Positions 11,393 to 21,143 of a DNA stretch of 64,000 nucleotides are shown in pieces. The position numbers and the translations under genes are program-made. The stretch's first letter is position 1, and each line of letters begins with the position of its first letter. Origin of the DNA: Myrica gale (lineage: Eukaryota; Streptophyta; Magnoliopsida; Fagales; Myricaceae); contig OZ005617.1 in NCBI GenBank assembly GCA_963930655.1, positions 19,022,068 to 19,086,067 on the forward strand, read 5' to 3'. The notes below the pieces were generated by a model. It was given only the letters and a program-made list of their open reading frames with translations, made no database searches and was not told the origin of the DNA.

Positions 11393-11838
11393 AAATTCCC
11401 TAACATAGAATATAGTCATAATTAGGATCTAGATAATGCTTTTCAAGTGCATAGGTAATTCTTATACTCTAATCGTCCCATTATAGGATAATGAAGGTTT
11501 ACAAAGAAAACTAGGTTTCTTTTAAGAAATAAGAGAAATTTGTTACACTTGATGTTTGTGCATTAAACTTGAAGAGATCTCATCCAATTGGAAAACACAC
11601 TAATGATACTGGGAGTTCAACGACAAATTTTGAACACTTGAATCAGCGATACAACCCAAAATTTATTTAAGTTAAAGAGTTGCTTGCAGACGACAGGATT
11701 CGAACTCACGCCACCTACTTTATTTGATTTGTTCAAGAGTGGAAGCTTGTCCTTCCAACAATTGAACTGTGATAAGGACAAAAAAATTACTTTATAACGA
11801 ATGAAAATTATTTTTTAATGCTTTTTATGGGGCAGCCC
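11393..11838. repeat. Left flank of the copia element, duplicated at 16705-17147
   Basis: About 445 bp of host sequence immediately left of the copia element recur almost base for base at 16705-17147, including the last five bases AGCCC that form the target duplication. The two copies differ by only a few substitutions and 1-bp indels, so the duplication is recent. Confidence 0.9.
11676..11775 (-). repeat. tRNA-like (SINE-head-like) sequence, also at 16988-17090
   Basis: On the minus strand, GGCGTGAGTTCGAATCCTG matches a pol III B box. Upstream, CAGTTCAATTGTTGG is a weak A box. It cannot fold into a normal tRNA, so a decayed tRNA-derived SINE is more likely. It is part of the duplicated flank and therefore occurs twice. 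Confidence 0.4.
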
Positions 11839-12379
11839 TGTAGAGAAATACGATGCCCAAATCCACTGGAACAATCGATTCTCAAATAGTGTAACAAAGT
11901 CAAACTAGCCCAAGGACTCACAACCAAAATAGAAGAGATCAAACTAAAAGAAGAAACACACTTTTTATTGAAGAAAGGAGATAATACAACTTGGTTAGGA
12001 CCACACTTACAATTTATGAAAAGTGTTGGAGACAAAACTAGGACACTCTCTCTTTTGTGGGTTTAGGTGGGATATGATGGAATGAATGGCTTGAGAGGTA
12101 GGCTAGGGTATATATAGGACTTGGGGAGAGGATCTAGATACTTCTCATGAAATTCCAAGAAGATAAATGTGACTTATCACATGACCAAGGAGGAATTTCG
12201 GATTTAGTCAAGAAAGTGAGATGAATGTGCATGGGGAAGTGAAATGTTGCAATGGTTGGGTGGAAGGGTGTGAGAGAGTGACCAAATACATCCAACAATG
12301 GTTCAACACACAAAAACATAAATGCCTCACTACAATTCTCAAAAAGAAAACTCTAGAAAATATACTTTAAAATTTAATA
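11839..12379 (-). repeat. 3' LTR of the copia element (541 bp)
   Basis: Bounded by AGCCC on the left and by the polypurine tract (TTTAAGGGGGAG on the minus strand) on the right. On the coding strand it runs from TATTAAATTTT to CTCTACA, that is TA..CA instead of the usual TG..CA. The solo copy at 17148-17687 has the same ends. Confidence 0.85.
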
Positions 12380-12386
12380 CTCCCCC

Positions 12387-13727
12387 TTAAAGTGATTTTC
12401 TAGAAACGATGCCAAGCTTCTCCCTTAGGAATTCAAATGGACCTTTGGAAAGTGACTTTGTAAAGATATCAACAATGTTGTTGTTACTCCTTACCTCCAA
12501 AACTTCAATTGAACCCATAAGAACTTTCTCACGAACAAAGTGATGCTCAATTTCAATATGTTTGGTCCTCGCGTGACAAACCGGATTTGTAGCAAGCTTC
12601 AAAGCACTTTGGTTGTCACCATAGATGATGGTAGGTTTTTGAATTGATGAATAAACGTCCTCAACAAGCCTACGTGGCCAAACACATTCTTGTGTAGCAA
12701 GAGAAGCCACCTTGTACTCCGCCTCAGTCGTAGAAAGAGAAAATGAATCTTGCTTTTTGCTACACCAAGAAATACAAGATGATCCACAAAGAAAAACATA
12801 CCCGGAAGTAGACTTCCGATCATCCAAGTCACCACCAAGATCAGCATCAGAAAATCCATACAGCACAAAATCTACATCTCTTTTGAAGAAAATACCCATA
12901 TCAAGAGTAGAGTGCACATACTTCAAGATATGCTTCGCTGCTTCCAAATGAGGTTTTCTTGGTGCTTGCAAGTAACGGCTAACTAGGCCAACCGAGAATG
13001 CAATGTCCGGTCTTGTAATAGTCAAATAAATAAGACTACCTACAAGAGCCCGATAAGGACGAGGATCAGGAAGAAGACTACCTTCCTCACGCCGTAGTTT
13101 AATATTTGCATCAAGAGGAGTGGAGCACTTCTTACACTGATTCATCCCAAATCTGTCCAGAAGTTTCTCCACATAGCCTTGTTGACACACAAAAATTCCA
13201 CTTTTGAGAACTGTCACTTCCAATCCAAGAAAATGACTAAGTTGTCCCAAATCTTTCATCTCAAAGCGAACGAAAAGTTCTCCCCGAAGCTTTTTAACTT
13301 CTTCATCATCATTGCCAGTTACAATCATGTCATCAACATACAAAAGGACAATAACATGCACCTTGCCTTGCTTCTTAACAAACAAACTAGAATCTGAGTT
13401 AGAAGCAAAATAACCACAAAATTGCAAGTATTCAGCAATTTTACCGTACCAAGCTCTAGGGGCTTGCTTCAATCCATACAACGCCTTTTTGAGCTTGCAA
13501 ACATACTCTGGATGATCATGAGAAACATAGCCATCGGGTTGCTCCATATAGATCTCTTTGTTGATTTCGCCATACAAAAATGCATTTTTCACATCAAGTT
13601 GCCAAAGCTTCCACCCAAAGTGTACCGCCAAGGAAATAACGACTCGAACTGAAGTCATCTTTGCAACTGGACTGAATGTCTCATCATAATCCTCCCCATA
13701 CTTCTGAGAGAATCCACGAGCCACCAA
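12387..13727 (-). CDS. Copia Pol, downstream part: reverse transcriptase and RNase H
   Basis: A 446-aa frame that continues the same reading frame as 16439-13782 after a single in-frame stop; 13728-13781 is also open. It contains the RVT_2 reverse transcriptase of Ty1/copia, with catalytic YVDDM near residue 128 and the block QLDVKNAFLYGEI upstream. The RNase H region follows (DRKSTSGYVF, STTEAEY, DNQSALKLA, RTKHIEIEHHFVRE). The frame ends just before the polypurine tract and 3' LTR. It is a domain of one polyprotein, not a separate gene; its initial methionine is internal. Confidence 0.9.
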   Translation of the reverse strand: MVARGFSQKYGEDYDETFSPVAKMTSVRVVISLAVHFGWKLWQLDVKNAFLYGEINKEIYMEQPDGYVSHDHPEYVCKLKKALYGLKQAPRAWYGKIAEYLQFCGYFASNSDSSLFVKKQGKVHVIVLLYVDDMIVTGNDDEEVKKLRGELFVRFEMKDLGQLSHFLGLEVTVLKSGIFVCQQGYVEKLLDRFGMNQCKKCSTPLDANIKLRREEGSLLPDPRPYRALVGSLIYLTITRPDIAFSVGLVSRYLQAPRKPHLEAAKHILKYVHSTLDMGIFFKRDVDFVLYGFSDADLGGDLDDRKSTSGYVFLCGSSCISWCSKKQDSFSLSTTEAEYKVASLATQECVWPRRLVEDVYSSIQKPTIIYGDNQSALKLATNPVCHARTKHIEIEHHFVREKVLMGSIEVLEVRSNNNIVDIFTKSLSKGPFEFLREKLGIVSRKSL

Positions 13728-13781
13728 CCTCGCCTTGAATCTATCAACAACTCCATTTGACTTTCGTTTAATTTTGTAAAC

Positions 13782-16439
13782 TCATTTGCAAGTAATGGGC
13801 TTTATTTCCTTGGGCAATGGCACGAGATCCCATGTCTGATTTTTTATAAGAGCATTCATCTCCTCATTCATAGCTCCTTCCCACTCCTTAATGCCTACAA
13901 CTTCATCAAAACTAGAAGGCTCACAATCTTCAATAGGATTAGCAAGAAAACATGAGTGTATGGATACAAAATTCTCATCTCTATACCGAGCTGGCAATAC
14001 AATATTCCTCTTTGATCGCCTAAGAGGTGGTGCACTAACAACTTCCTCTTCACTTTGTTGTCTTTCCATCTCAGGACAATCAGACATGCTCCCCCTATTT
14101 GGTTGCTCTACAGTAGGAAAGGAAGAGCTACAAGAAGGCATAAGAGCATTGAGTGATAAAGGCAAACTTACTTCTTTTTGTGGCGGAGTGTGATCAAGAT
14201 TCTCACGCCTGGAGCTCTCCAAAACAACACCTTCTTTATTGTAAAACGAAGAGACTTCATCAAATACAACATCCCGAGAAACACAAAAAGAATGGTTTTC
14301 AGGATTCATGCATTTCCACCCTTTCTTTCTTTCATCATAGCCAATGAAAATACATTTCTTGGCCTTAGAATCCAGCTTGGTCCTCTTTGCATCGGGCACA
14401 TGAACATAGCAAATAGAACCAAACACTTTGAAGTGCTTGACACTAGGCTTTTCTCCAAACATCAACTCATATGGAGATTTCATAGCAATTGGGCTAAAAG
14501 GAACCCGATTAATCACATAAGCAGCACATGTCATACCTTCTGCCCATAAGGCCTTGGGTAGATTCTTCGCATGAAGCCAACTCTTGCAAGTCTCCACCAA
14601 GTGTCTGATCTTTCTTTCCGCTACACCATTTTGCTGCGGTGTATAGGCACAAGAAAGCTCCCTTCGAATGTCATGGTCTCGGCAAAAATCATGAAAATCA
14701 TTAGAAGTAAATTCTCCTCCATTGTCGGTTCGAAACCTTTTTATCTTCTTGTTGAGTACCCCTTCTACAGTTGCTTTAAACACTTGAAATCTTGAGAATA
14801 CTTCAGATTTCTCCTTTACAAAATACACCCAAGTAAATCTTGTATAATCATCAACAAGAACAAGCATGTAAAGAGAACCTGAATAAGAAGGTGTAGAACA
14901 AGGCCCCATCAAATCACCATGAATGAGCTCTAGAGGAGATTTGCACCGTGAAAGAGACTTGTCAAATAGAAGACGATGTGCCTTTCCATATTGACAACCC
15001 TCACAAACAACTTCACCACCAAAGTTGGTTATTATGGGCAATCCATTCACCAAACATTTTGAAATCATAACTTTCAATTTTTCCATGCTAAGATGTCCCA
15101 ATCTAGCATGCCAAATTGACAGCCCATCATTTGTACTCATTTTATCAACATAAGAGACAGTAGATGATAAAACAAATAAGTCTTTAACTCTTTTACCCGT
15201 GTGAAATACGTCAACATCTAAATTTCTGATATTCTGAATAAACTTTACATCTTTCGGCCCAAACAAGACATAGTTGCCATTATCCACGGCATTAACAACG
15301 GAAAAGAGATTCTTTTTCATACCAGGAACTTGGAACACACTATTGAGCGTGATATGGTCATCATTATCGCCTTTGATAGTCACGACCCCTTCCTTCTCAA
15401 CAGGATGAATAGAGTTGTCCGCCGTGATAATCGCATCATTGCTGTTGTAGTCTCGAAAACTAGAGAACTTGGATTCATCGCCAGTGAGATGATGTCCACA
15501 ACCCGAATCAATAACCCAATCCTTTTCATAATTGACAGCAGACAAAGCATTAGTTTCAGTGATTTCTGTCATAAAGCACTTACCCCACTCTTCTTCAGTT
15601 TTTGATTCTCCTTCTGCCTTGGCAATGTTTCCTTCTTTGAGTTTCACGCGACAATTCTTCTTTATGTGACCAAGTTTACCACACCAGTAACACTTGATAC
15701 TTTTTCTTTCTGATGAGTCGCCACCGCTTCCATGCTTACTCGGACCATCATTCTTACTTTTATCTTTCTCTTTGCTGAAATTTTTCTTCTTGCCAGAAAA
15801 GAGAGCGGCGTCTCCTTCATTTCCGGAAATGGAACATCCCGCCATTTGTCGAGCCAATGATTCTTGTGAAGTAAGAAGACTTTCAAACTCTACCAAGGAG
15901 GGTTGATTCGCCCATCCTTGAATAGAAGTAACATAGGGAATATACTCCCTCTTCAATCCCCGAATGATATGTCGCTTCATTCGTGCCTCAGAAATTGGCT
16001 CCTCGGAATCAAGAGCTGAAATTTCTGAACAAAGATTTTTAATCTTCAAGAAAAATTGAGAAATGGAAAGATTACCTTGAGTTGTATTTGCCAACTCAGT
16101 CTCCAAGAGTTGCAATCGAGCCACATCCTTCTTATTGAACAACTCATCGAGGGTAGTCCAAATATTGGCAGCTGAAGTGCACCTGATAATGTTCTCGAAC
16201 AAATCATGAGATAAAGATCTCTTCAGGATAGACTCTGACTTTGCATTTGCAATTCTCCATTTCTTCAATGCATCAGCATTTTCTGGAGTATTCCCCGGAG
16301 GATTCACATCAGCTCCACCAACAACTTCCCACAAATCTTCTCCAACAAGATAAGACTCCATACACGACCTCCATATTTTGTAGTTGAATTGATTGAGCAA
16401 TTCAATCCCGAAACTGTTGAAGCGTCCACCCGAATCCAT
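13782..16439 (-). CDS. Copia Gag-protease-integrase polyprotein, ending at a premature stop
   Basis: An 885-aa frame from an ATG about 55 bp inside the PBS. In order: Gag (residues 1 to about 230), CCHC zinc knuckle CYWCGKLGHIKKNC (about 250-263), aspartic protease VIDSGCGHHLTG (about 307), GAG_pre-integrase WHARLGHLS (about 438), integrase core starting HGDLMGPCS (about 503) with DNGGEF and TPQQNGVAERK, and a linker with RRSKRN. The TGA at 13782-13784 falls at the start of the reverse transcriptase domain, and the same frame continues to 12387. Without that codon the frame would be one polyprotein of about 1350 codons. Otherwise it is undamaged, implying a recent element. Confidence 0.9.
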   Translation of the reverse strand: MDSGGRFNSFGIELLNQFNYKIWRSCMESYLVGEDLWEVVGGADVNPPGNTPENADALKKWRIANAKSESILKRSLSHDLFENIIRCTSAANIWTTLDELFNKKDVARLQLLETELANTTQGNLSISQFFLKIKNLCSEISALDSEEPISEARMKRHIIRGLKREYIPYVTSIQGWANQPSLVEFESLLTSQESLARQMAGCSISGNEGDAALFSGKKKNFSKEKDKSKNDGPSKHGSGGDSSERKSIKCYWCGKLGHIKKNCRVKLKEGNIAKAEGESKTEEEWGKCFMTEITETNALSAVNYEKDWVIDSGCGHHLTGDESKFSSFRDYNSNDAIITADNSIHPVEKEGVVTIKGDNDDHITLNSVFQVPGMKKNLFSVVNAVDNGNYVLFGPKDVKFIQNIRNLDVDVFHTGKRVKDLFVLSSTVSYVDKMSTNDGLSIWHARLGHLSMEKLKVMISKCLVNGLPIITNFGGEVVCEGCQYGKAHRLLFDKSLSRCKSPLELIHGDLMGPCSTPSYSGSLYMLVLVDDYTRFTWVYFVKEKSEVFSRFQVFKATVEGVLNKKIKRFRTDNGGEFTSNDFHDFCRDHDIRRELSCAYTPQQNGVAERKIRHLVETCKSWLHAKNLPKALWAEGMTCAAYVINRVPFSPIAMKSPYELMFGEKPSVKHFKVFGSICYVHVPDAKRTKLDSKAKKCIFIGYDERKKGWKCMNPENHSFCVSRDVVFDEVSSFYNKEGVVLESSRRENLDHTPPQKEVSLPLSLNALMPSCSSSFPTVEQPNRGSMSDCPEMERQQSEEEVVSAPPLRRSKRNIVLPARYRDENFVSIHSCFLANPIEDCEPSSFDEVVGIKEWEGAMNEEMNALIKNQTWDLVPLPKEIKPITCK

Positions 16440-16494
16440 CTCCTCGACACTAGTTGATCTTCTTCACCAAGGATGAATCACCACCACCCTTGAA

Positions 16495-16506
16495 GCTCTG
16501 ATACCA
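16495..16506 (-). other. Primer-binding site of the copia element
   Basis: The minus strand reads TGGTATCAGAGC directly after the LTR end CTCTACA. This is the standard initiator tRNA-Met complement used by plant copia elements. Confidence 0.9.
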
Positions 16507-16704
16507 TGTAGAGAAATACGATGCCCAAATCCACTGGAACAATCGATTCTCAAATAGTGTAACAAAGTCACACTAGCCCAAGGACTCACAACCAAAATAG
16601 AAGAGATCAAACTAAAAGAAGAAACACACTTTTTATTGAAGAAAGGAGATAATACAACTTGGATAGGACCACACTTACAATATATGAAAAGAGTTGGAGA
16701 CAAA
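16507..16704 (-). repeat. Truncated 5' LTR of the copia element
   Basis: About 198 bp match the first part (plus-strand order) of the 541-bp LTR. The sequence then switches within ACAAAA to the copied host flank that starts AATTCCCTAACATAG. The missing part of the LTR is absent here but present in the solo LTR beyond the flank copy. Confidence 0.85.
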
Positions 16705-17147
16705 AATTCCCTAACATAGAATATAGTCATAATTAGGATCTAGATAATGCTTTTCAAGTGCATAGCTAATTCTTATACTCTAATCGTCCCATTATAGGAT
16801 AATGAAGGTTTACAAAGAAAACTAGGTTTCTTTTAAGAAATAAGAGAAATTTGTTTCACTTGATGTTTGTGCATTAGACTTGAAGAGATCTCATCTAATT
16901 GGAAAACACACTAATGATACTGGGAGTTCAACGACAAATTTTGAACACTTGAATCAGCGATACAACCCAAAAATTATTTAAGTTAAAGAGTTGCTTGCAG
17001 ACGACAGGATTCGAACTCACGCCACCTACTTTATTTGATTTGTTCAAGAGTGGAAGCTTGTCCTTCCAACAATTGAACTGTGATAAGGACAAAAAAATAC
17101 TTTATAACGAATGAAAATTATTTTTAATGCTTTTTATGGGGCAGCCC
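16705..17147. repeat. Second copy of the host flank lying between LTR pieces
   Basis: Near-identical to 11393-11838, ending in GGGGCAGCCC directly before the LTR start TGTAGAG. Host DNA inside the element is explained by tandem duplication, not by the element's own cargo. Confidence 0.9.
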
Positions 17148-17687
17148 TGTAGAGAAATACGATGCCCAAATCCACTGGAACAATCGATTCTCAAATAGTG
17201 TAACAAAGTCACACTAGCCCAAGGACTCACAACCAAAATAGAAGAGATCAAACTAAAAGAAGAAAACACTTTTTATTGAAGAAAGGAGATAATACAACTT
17301 GGATAGGACCACACTTACAATATATGAAAAGTGTTGGAGACAAAACTAGGACACTCTCTCTTTTGTGGGTTTAGGTGGGATATGATGGAATGAATGGCTT
17401 GAGAGGTAGGCTAGGGTATATATAGGACTTGGGGAGAGGATCTAGATACTTCTCATGAAATTCCAAGAAGATAAATGTGACTTATCACATGACCAAGGAG
17501 GAATTTCGAATTTAGTCAAGAAGGTGAGATGAATGTGCATGGGGAAGTGAAATGTTGCAATGGTTGGGTGGAAGGGTGTGAGAGAGTGACCAAATACATC
17601 CAACAATGGTTCAACACACAAAAACATAAATGCCTCACTACAATTCTCAAAAAGAAAACTCTAGAAAATATACTTTAAAATTTAATA
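17148..17687 (-). mobile_element. Solo LTR of the same copia family (540 bp)
   Basis: Full-length LTR with AGCCC on both sides (17143-17147 and 17688-17692). It differs from the 3' LTR by a handful of bases. Confidence 0.85.
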
Positions 17688-17944
17688 AGCCCATAATAGT
17701 AGGACAAATATACTGTTCAACTTTGCTTTCAGTAAGCTGAAAAATCATTTTTATTAGTTTCCTTCCTTCCTTATGGCCTGAGCATCAAAAGATAGCGGGT
17801 AAAATCATTTTTATTAGTTAATTGAGTTTTACACTGATTTAAACACAAAGTCTTTGATCCCAAAACTACTTTTAGCATTTAAAACAAGTCTTTGGGTTCC
17901 AAAACTCTAAGTTTTTAGCTTTTGAGTCTGTACTCTAATCAAAA

Positions 17945-18060
17945 TAAGATGTATATCACTTAAGTGAAAGTATCTAGCTCAGATTTGAACCTAAGGCGTT
18001 AGCTTACAGCTTGTCCCAAAGATCACCCTTATCACTAGACTACACCCTTACCGATAAAAG
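17945..18060 (-). repeat. tRNA-derived SINE-like sequence
   Basis: On the minus strand TAGTCTAGTGATAAGG (A box) is followed about 40 bp later by TTAGGTTCAAATCTGA (B box). This is the layout of plant tRNA-derived SINE heads. No tRNA cloverleaf or poly-A tail could be defined. Confidence 0.45.
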
Positions 18061-18190
18061 TAGCAAATAATTCTCCACTGCAAGGAAATTATATATAATT
18101 TGTATTTGGAATTTAGGATACTAGGAGAGTTGATAACGCGAGTGATTAAGTCGTAGGATTAACCCCAAGATGTTCCATTAACTTCGTACG

Positions 18191-19204
18191 ATGACTCTAA
18201 GCAGGACGAGCTGATCTGGGTGCATGAGAAGTCAAGGAAGTTCTCGGTACGCTCTATGTATCGTGAGCTGGTTCGTGAGAGGACTATGAGCCCAACAGCT
18301 GAACAGACTAGGTGTTGGAAGGATTTATGGAGGATAAAGATGAATGAGAGGCTCAAATTGTTATTGTAGCGTGTGTACTGGGATATCCTTCCCACAAGGG
18401 AGAAAATTGACAGCATATTTGGCATGATGGAGGATGAAGGGAATTGTTGTATTTTCTATGACAGAGAGACTGAATCTAGCTCCTATTTATTCTTGAAATG
18501 TCTTATTAGCAAGGTCGTTTGAAGGGACTCCCCGTGGTCTCTAAATATTGCAGCTCTCAAGTTGGAGGATTTATCTGAGTGGATTCAGATTATTGTGAAT
18601 TCGGTTAGCAGATTGGGCATCCCAGATACAGATAAACAATATTTTCAAATTTTTGCTGCAAACACAATTGATCTAGTGTGGGCGAGTAGACATGATGTTG
18701 TTCATGGGGGAACAGAGGAGGAGATTCAAGAAGTGGCACACAGGGTATGTAGAGTCAGCAACGCTCACTTGGAGGCTTGGAGGAGTCACGCAAATGCACC
18801 CCTTCCTTCTCCCTGGCGTCCCCCCTCCCCGTCTTGTTAAAATTAATGTTGATGCAGCTATTAGACAAAACTTCTCGGCAACATCAGCAGTTTGTAGAGA
18901 CTCTCAGGGCAGAGTGGTTCATACAGTTGTTGGTTGAGTTGATTGCTCTGAGCCGACTGAAGGATAAGCGGAAGCTCTCAAATTGGGCATTAGGGAGGTG
19001 TTGAAGAGGGGTTTTACTTTGGTAATTCTGGAGGGGGACTCGCTGAGAGTCATGGAGGCGATTAAGGCTTTACCGAAGAAAGTTGATTGGCGTATTCACA
19101 ACATCATTCAGGAGATTCATGGACTGCTTCAAGATTTGGTCCTTTGGAGATGTCAGAACACCAAGAGGGGTGCGAACAATGCTGCACATTGTCTAGCTCG
19201 TTGG
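18191..19204 (+). pseudogene. LINE ORF2 C-terminus (zf-RVT and RNase H), decayed
   Basis: Translation gives ELIWVHEKSRKFSVRSMYREL, then CWKDLWRIKMNERLKLLL, LPTREKIDSIFG, CCIFYDRETESSSYLFLKC (the zf-RVT pattern). Next come VKINVDAAIRQNF, CRDSQGRVVHTV, VILEGDSLRVMEAI and NNAAHCLARW (RNase H). Several in-frame stops (for example after LKLLL and HTVVG) show it is dead. The RNase H frame appears to resume as AASEFS just after the solo LTR at 20443. Confidence 0.75.
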
Positions 19205-20437
19205 TGTGAGTCCTAGTTTCAGGATTAAGGCAACCCAAGAGGGGGGTGAATTAGTTTTCTAAAATTTTTCGGTATTGACCCCCAAAGACATGTTTGCTAG
19301 TAGATACTACTTTAGCACAAGTATAATATGTAATAAGAGTAAATATGTGCTAAAAGTAAAGAGTAGGGATAAGAGAAGCAAACACTCAATTTTTAGGTGG
19401 TTCGGCAAACCCGCCTACATCCACCCCTCAAGCTCCTTCACCGAGCCTTGAGGTTTTCCACTATTCTTCAAATAGCTTTACACACCAGCTTCCGGGTGCT
19501 AGTGAACCGTACAAGTGTTTTCTCCCGGGCTCAACACTCAAACCCACCCAAGTGGTTTTTCGGGCTCACCACTCACAACCTAACCAAGCTTTAGATATAC
19601 CCTCTCTAAGCTTCTTCTTTAGTGAACAACCTCACTAAAGGAAACAACTTTCTAGATAGGAAGATTTAGGAACAAGACTCTCTCAAAGAGTGGATATAAA
19701 AGTGGAAAGCTTTATCGCTTGATTCACACAAAGACAAGGATGTGAAAGTGCAATTTGTGTGAATGATATGAGAAATATGAAATAAGAAGGTTTAGAATAT
19801 TTCTCAAGCTATACAAATGATATGTGGTCGTTGGTTCTCTATTTTAGACGTTTTGGATGTGTATTTATAGGCCACATATGAAAACTAGCCGTTTATAGCC
19901 GTTGGGGGTCGATTTGAAAATTTTACCGTTGTACCGGTCGACCGGTTCAAGTAGCCGTTGCCCAACGGTCATAAATTTGAATGCTGTCAATGATCGACCG
20001 CTTCATGTAGAGGTCGACCGCTACAAAAAGTTCATCGACCGCTTCATTTAAAAACATGTTTTTGACCACTTTTAAACACTCAATTTTAAAGACTTAATTC
20101 TCATAAATATATGAAGGGTTTAGGAATATATTTGGGGTGTTTTGAAACCTTTAAAAACATTTTAATCTTTCAAAAAAAAAGGTAAAACGGTTTATGCACG
20201 TTTTGAAAGATATGCAAGTGCGTGATTCAAATCCTTGTCAAATGTGAAATAAAGAGTTACAAGGATTATACCCTAAGGTTTTGAATCTTCACTTTAATCA
20301 CTTTGCATCTTCTTGTTCTTCTTTCTTCAAGTCTTTGGCTCTTTTATCAAGTCGTCTTTGTCTTTGAAGATGTCCACTTTATAAACTTATTCATTTATTG
20401 AAATCATCAAAACCTTGATTGTGCACAAAAGCCAACA
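19205..20437 (-). mobile_element. Solo LTR, TGTTGG-type copia (SIRE-like), inserted in the LINE
   Basis: On the minus strand it begins TGTTGGCTTTTGTGCACAAT at 20437 and reaches CACCCCCCTCTTGGGTTGCC near 19240 before ending CTCACA at 19205. The flanks are GTTGG (19200-19204) and ATTGG (20438-20442), a 5-bp duplication with one mismatch. Excising it rejoins the LINE RNase H frame (CLARW to AAS). No coding capacity is present. Repeated GTCGACCG motifs occur at about 19900-20045. Confidence 0.65.
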
Positions 20438-20528
20438 ATTGGGCCGCCTCTGAATTTAGTTAAGGAGGCTCCCCTTAAGTAATTGAGCAATTTGACTTTC
20501 TGAACTGACTGTATGCAGGGGTTGAACC

Positions 20529-21071
20529 TGTTATGAACTATTTGGGGAGTATGAGATTCGTCCCACATTGGTAGTATGGGATGCTAATGTGGGGTTTATA
20601 TGCCTTAGGCTTCCTTCCCTCTTGAGCTAGCTTTTGGGGGTGAGTTCTCCTAAGGCATGTAACAAATGGGATCAATGGGATCCGTCCCACATCGGTAGTA
20701 TGAGATGCTAATGTGGAGTTTATATGTCTTAGGCTCCCTTCCCTCTTGAGCTAGCTTTTAGGGGTGAGTTCTCCTAAGGCATATAACAAATGATATCAGA
20801 GGCTACACCATGCCTCCGAGTTGCAATCGTGCGGCGCGGGGGGTGATTTCGGTATTGCAGTGTTAGCTTAGGACTAGGAAAAACCTAGTGCACAGCAAGC
20901 CCGCGTGGGAGCCGGGGCTGCAGAGCATGGTAGAATGTTATGAACTATTTGGGGAGTATGAGATCTGTCCCACATTGGTAGTATGAGATGCTAGTATGGG
21001 ATTTATATGTCTTAGGCTCCCTTCCCTCTTGAGCTATCTTTTGAGAATGAATTCTCCTAAGTCATATAACA
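20529..21071 (+). mobile_element. TRIM element with three LTR copies
   Basis: Terminal copies at 20529-20664 and 20936-21071 are both 136 bp, starting TGTTATGAACTATTTGGGG and ending TAACA. A third, slightly 5'-short copy spans about 20678-20788. It is followed by the PBS-like TGATATCAGAGG (20791-20802), and a G-rich tract occurs in the short internal region. The flanks GAACC and TAACC form a 5-bp target duplication with one mismatch. There are no genes, as expected for terminal-repeat retrotransposons in miniature. Confidence 0.8.
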
Positions 21072-21143
21072 TAACCCTTGATGATGTTGTTTATGCTTTT
21101 TGAATGAGAGGCCGTATGTCTTGATAAAAAAAAACTTCGTACG

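Larger units (their letters stand above)
11839..17687 (-). mobile_element. Ty1/copia retrotransposon, tandemly duplicated and collapsed
   Basis: On the minus strand the order is: solo LTR (17148-17687), copied host flank (16705-17147), truncated 5' LTR (16507-16704), PBS, gag-pol (16439-12387), polypurine tract, 3' LTR (11839-12379). AGCCC occurs at 11834-11838, 17143-17147 and 17688-17692. The simplest history is insertion with an AGCCC target duplication, then tandem duplication joined within the 5' LTR at shared ACAAAA, then LTR-LTR recombination in one copy to leave the solo LTR. Confidence 0.85.
18191..21132 (+). mobile_element. 5'-truncated LINE carrying two nested insertions
   Basis: The remnant is flanked by the 11-bp target duplication AACTTCGTACG (18180-18190 and 21133-21143), and its right end is an A-tract (about 21125-21132). 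It encodes the C-terminal zinc-binding and RNase H part of a plant LINE polyprotein. It is interrupted by a solo LTR (19205-20437) and a TRIM (20529-21071). Removing both leaves about 1.17 kb, consistent with ordinary 5' truncation at insertion. Confidence 0.8.

Noticed and set aside
11691-11712. Possible tRNA gene (GATTCGAACTC box) and its second copy near 17000
   Set aside because: Only the B-box region is convincing; no acceptor stem or anticodon arm could be formed.
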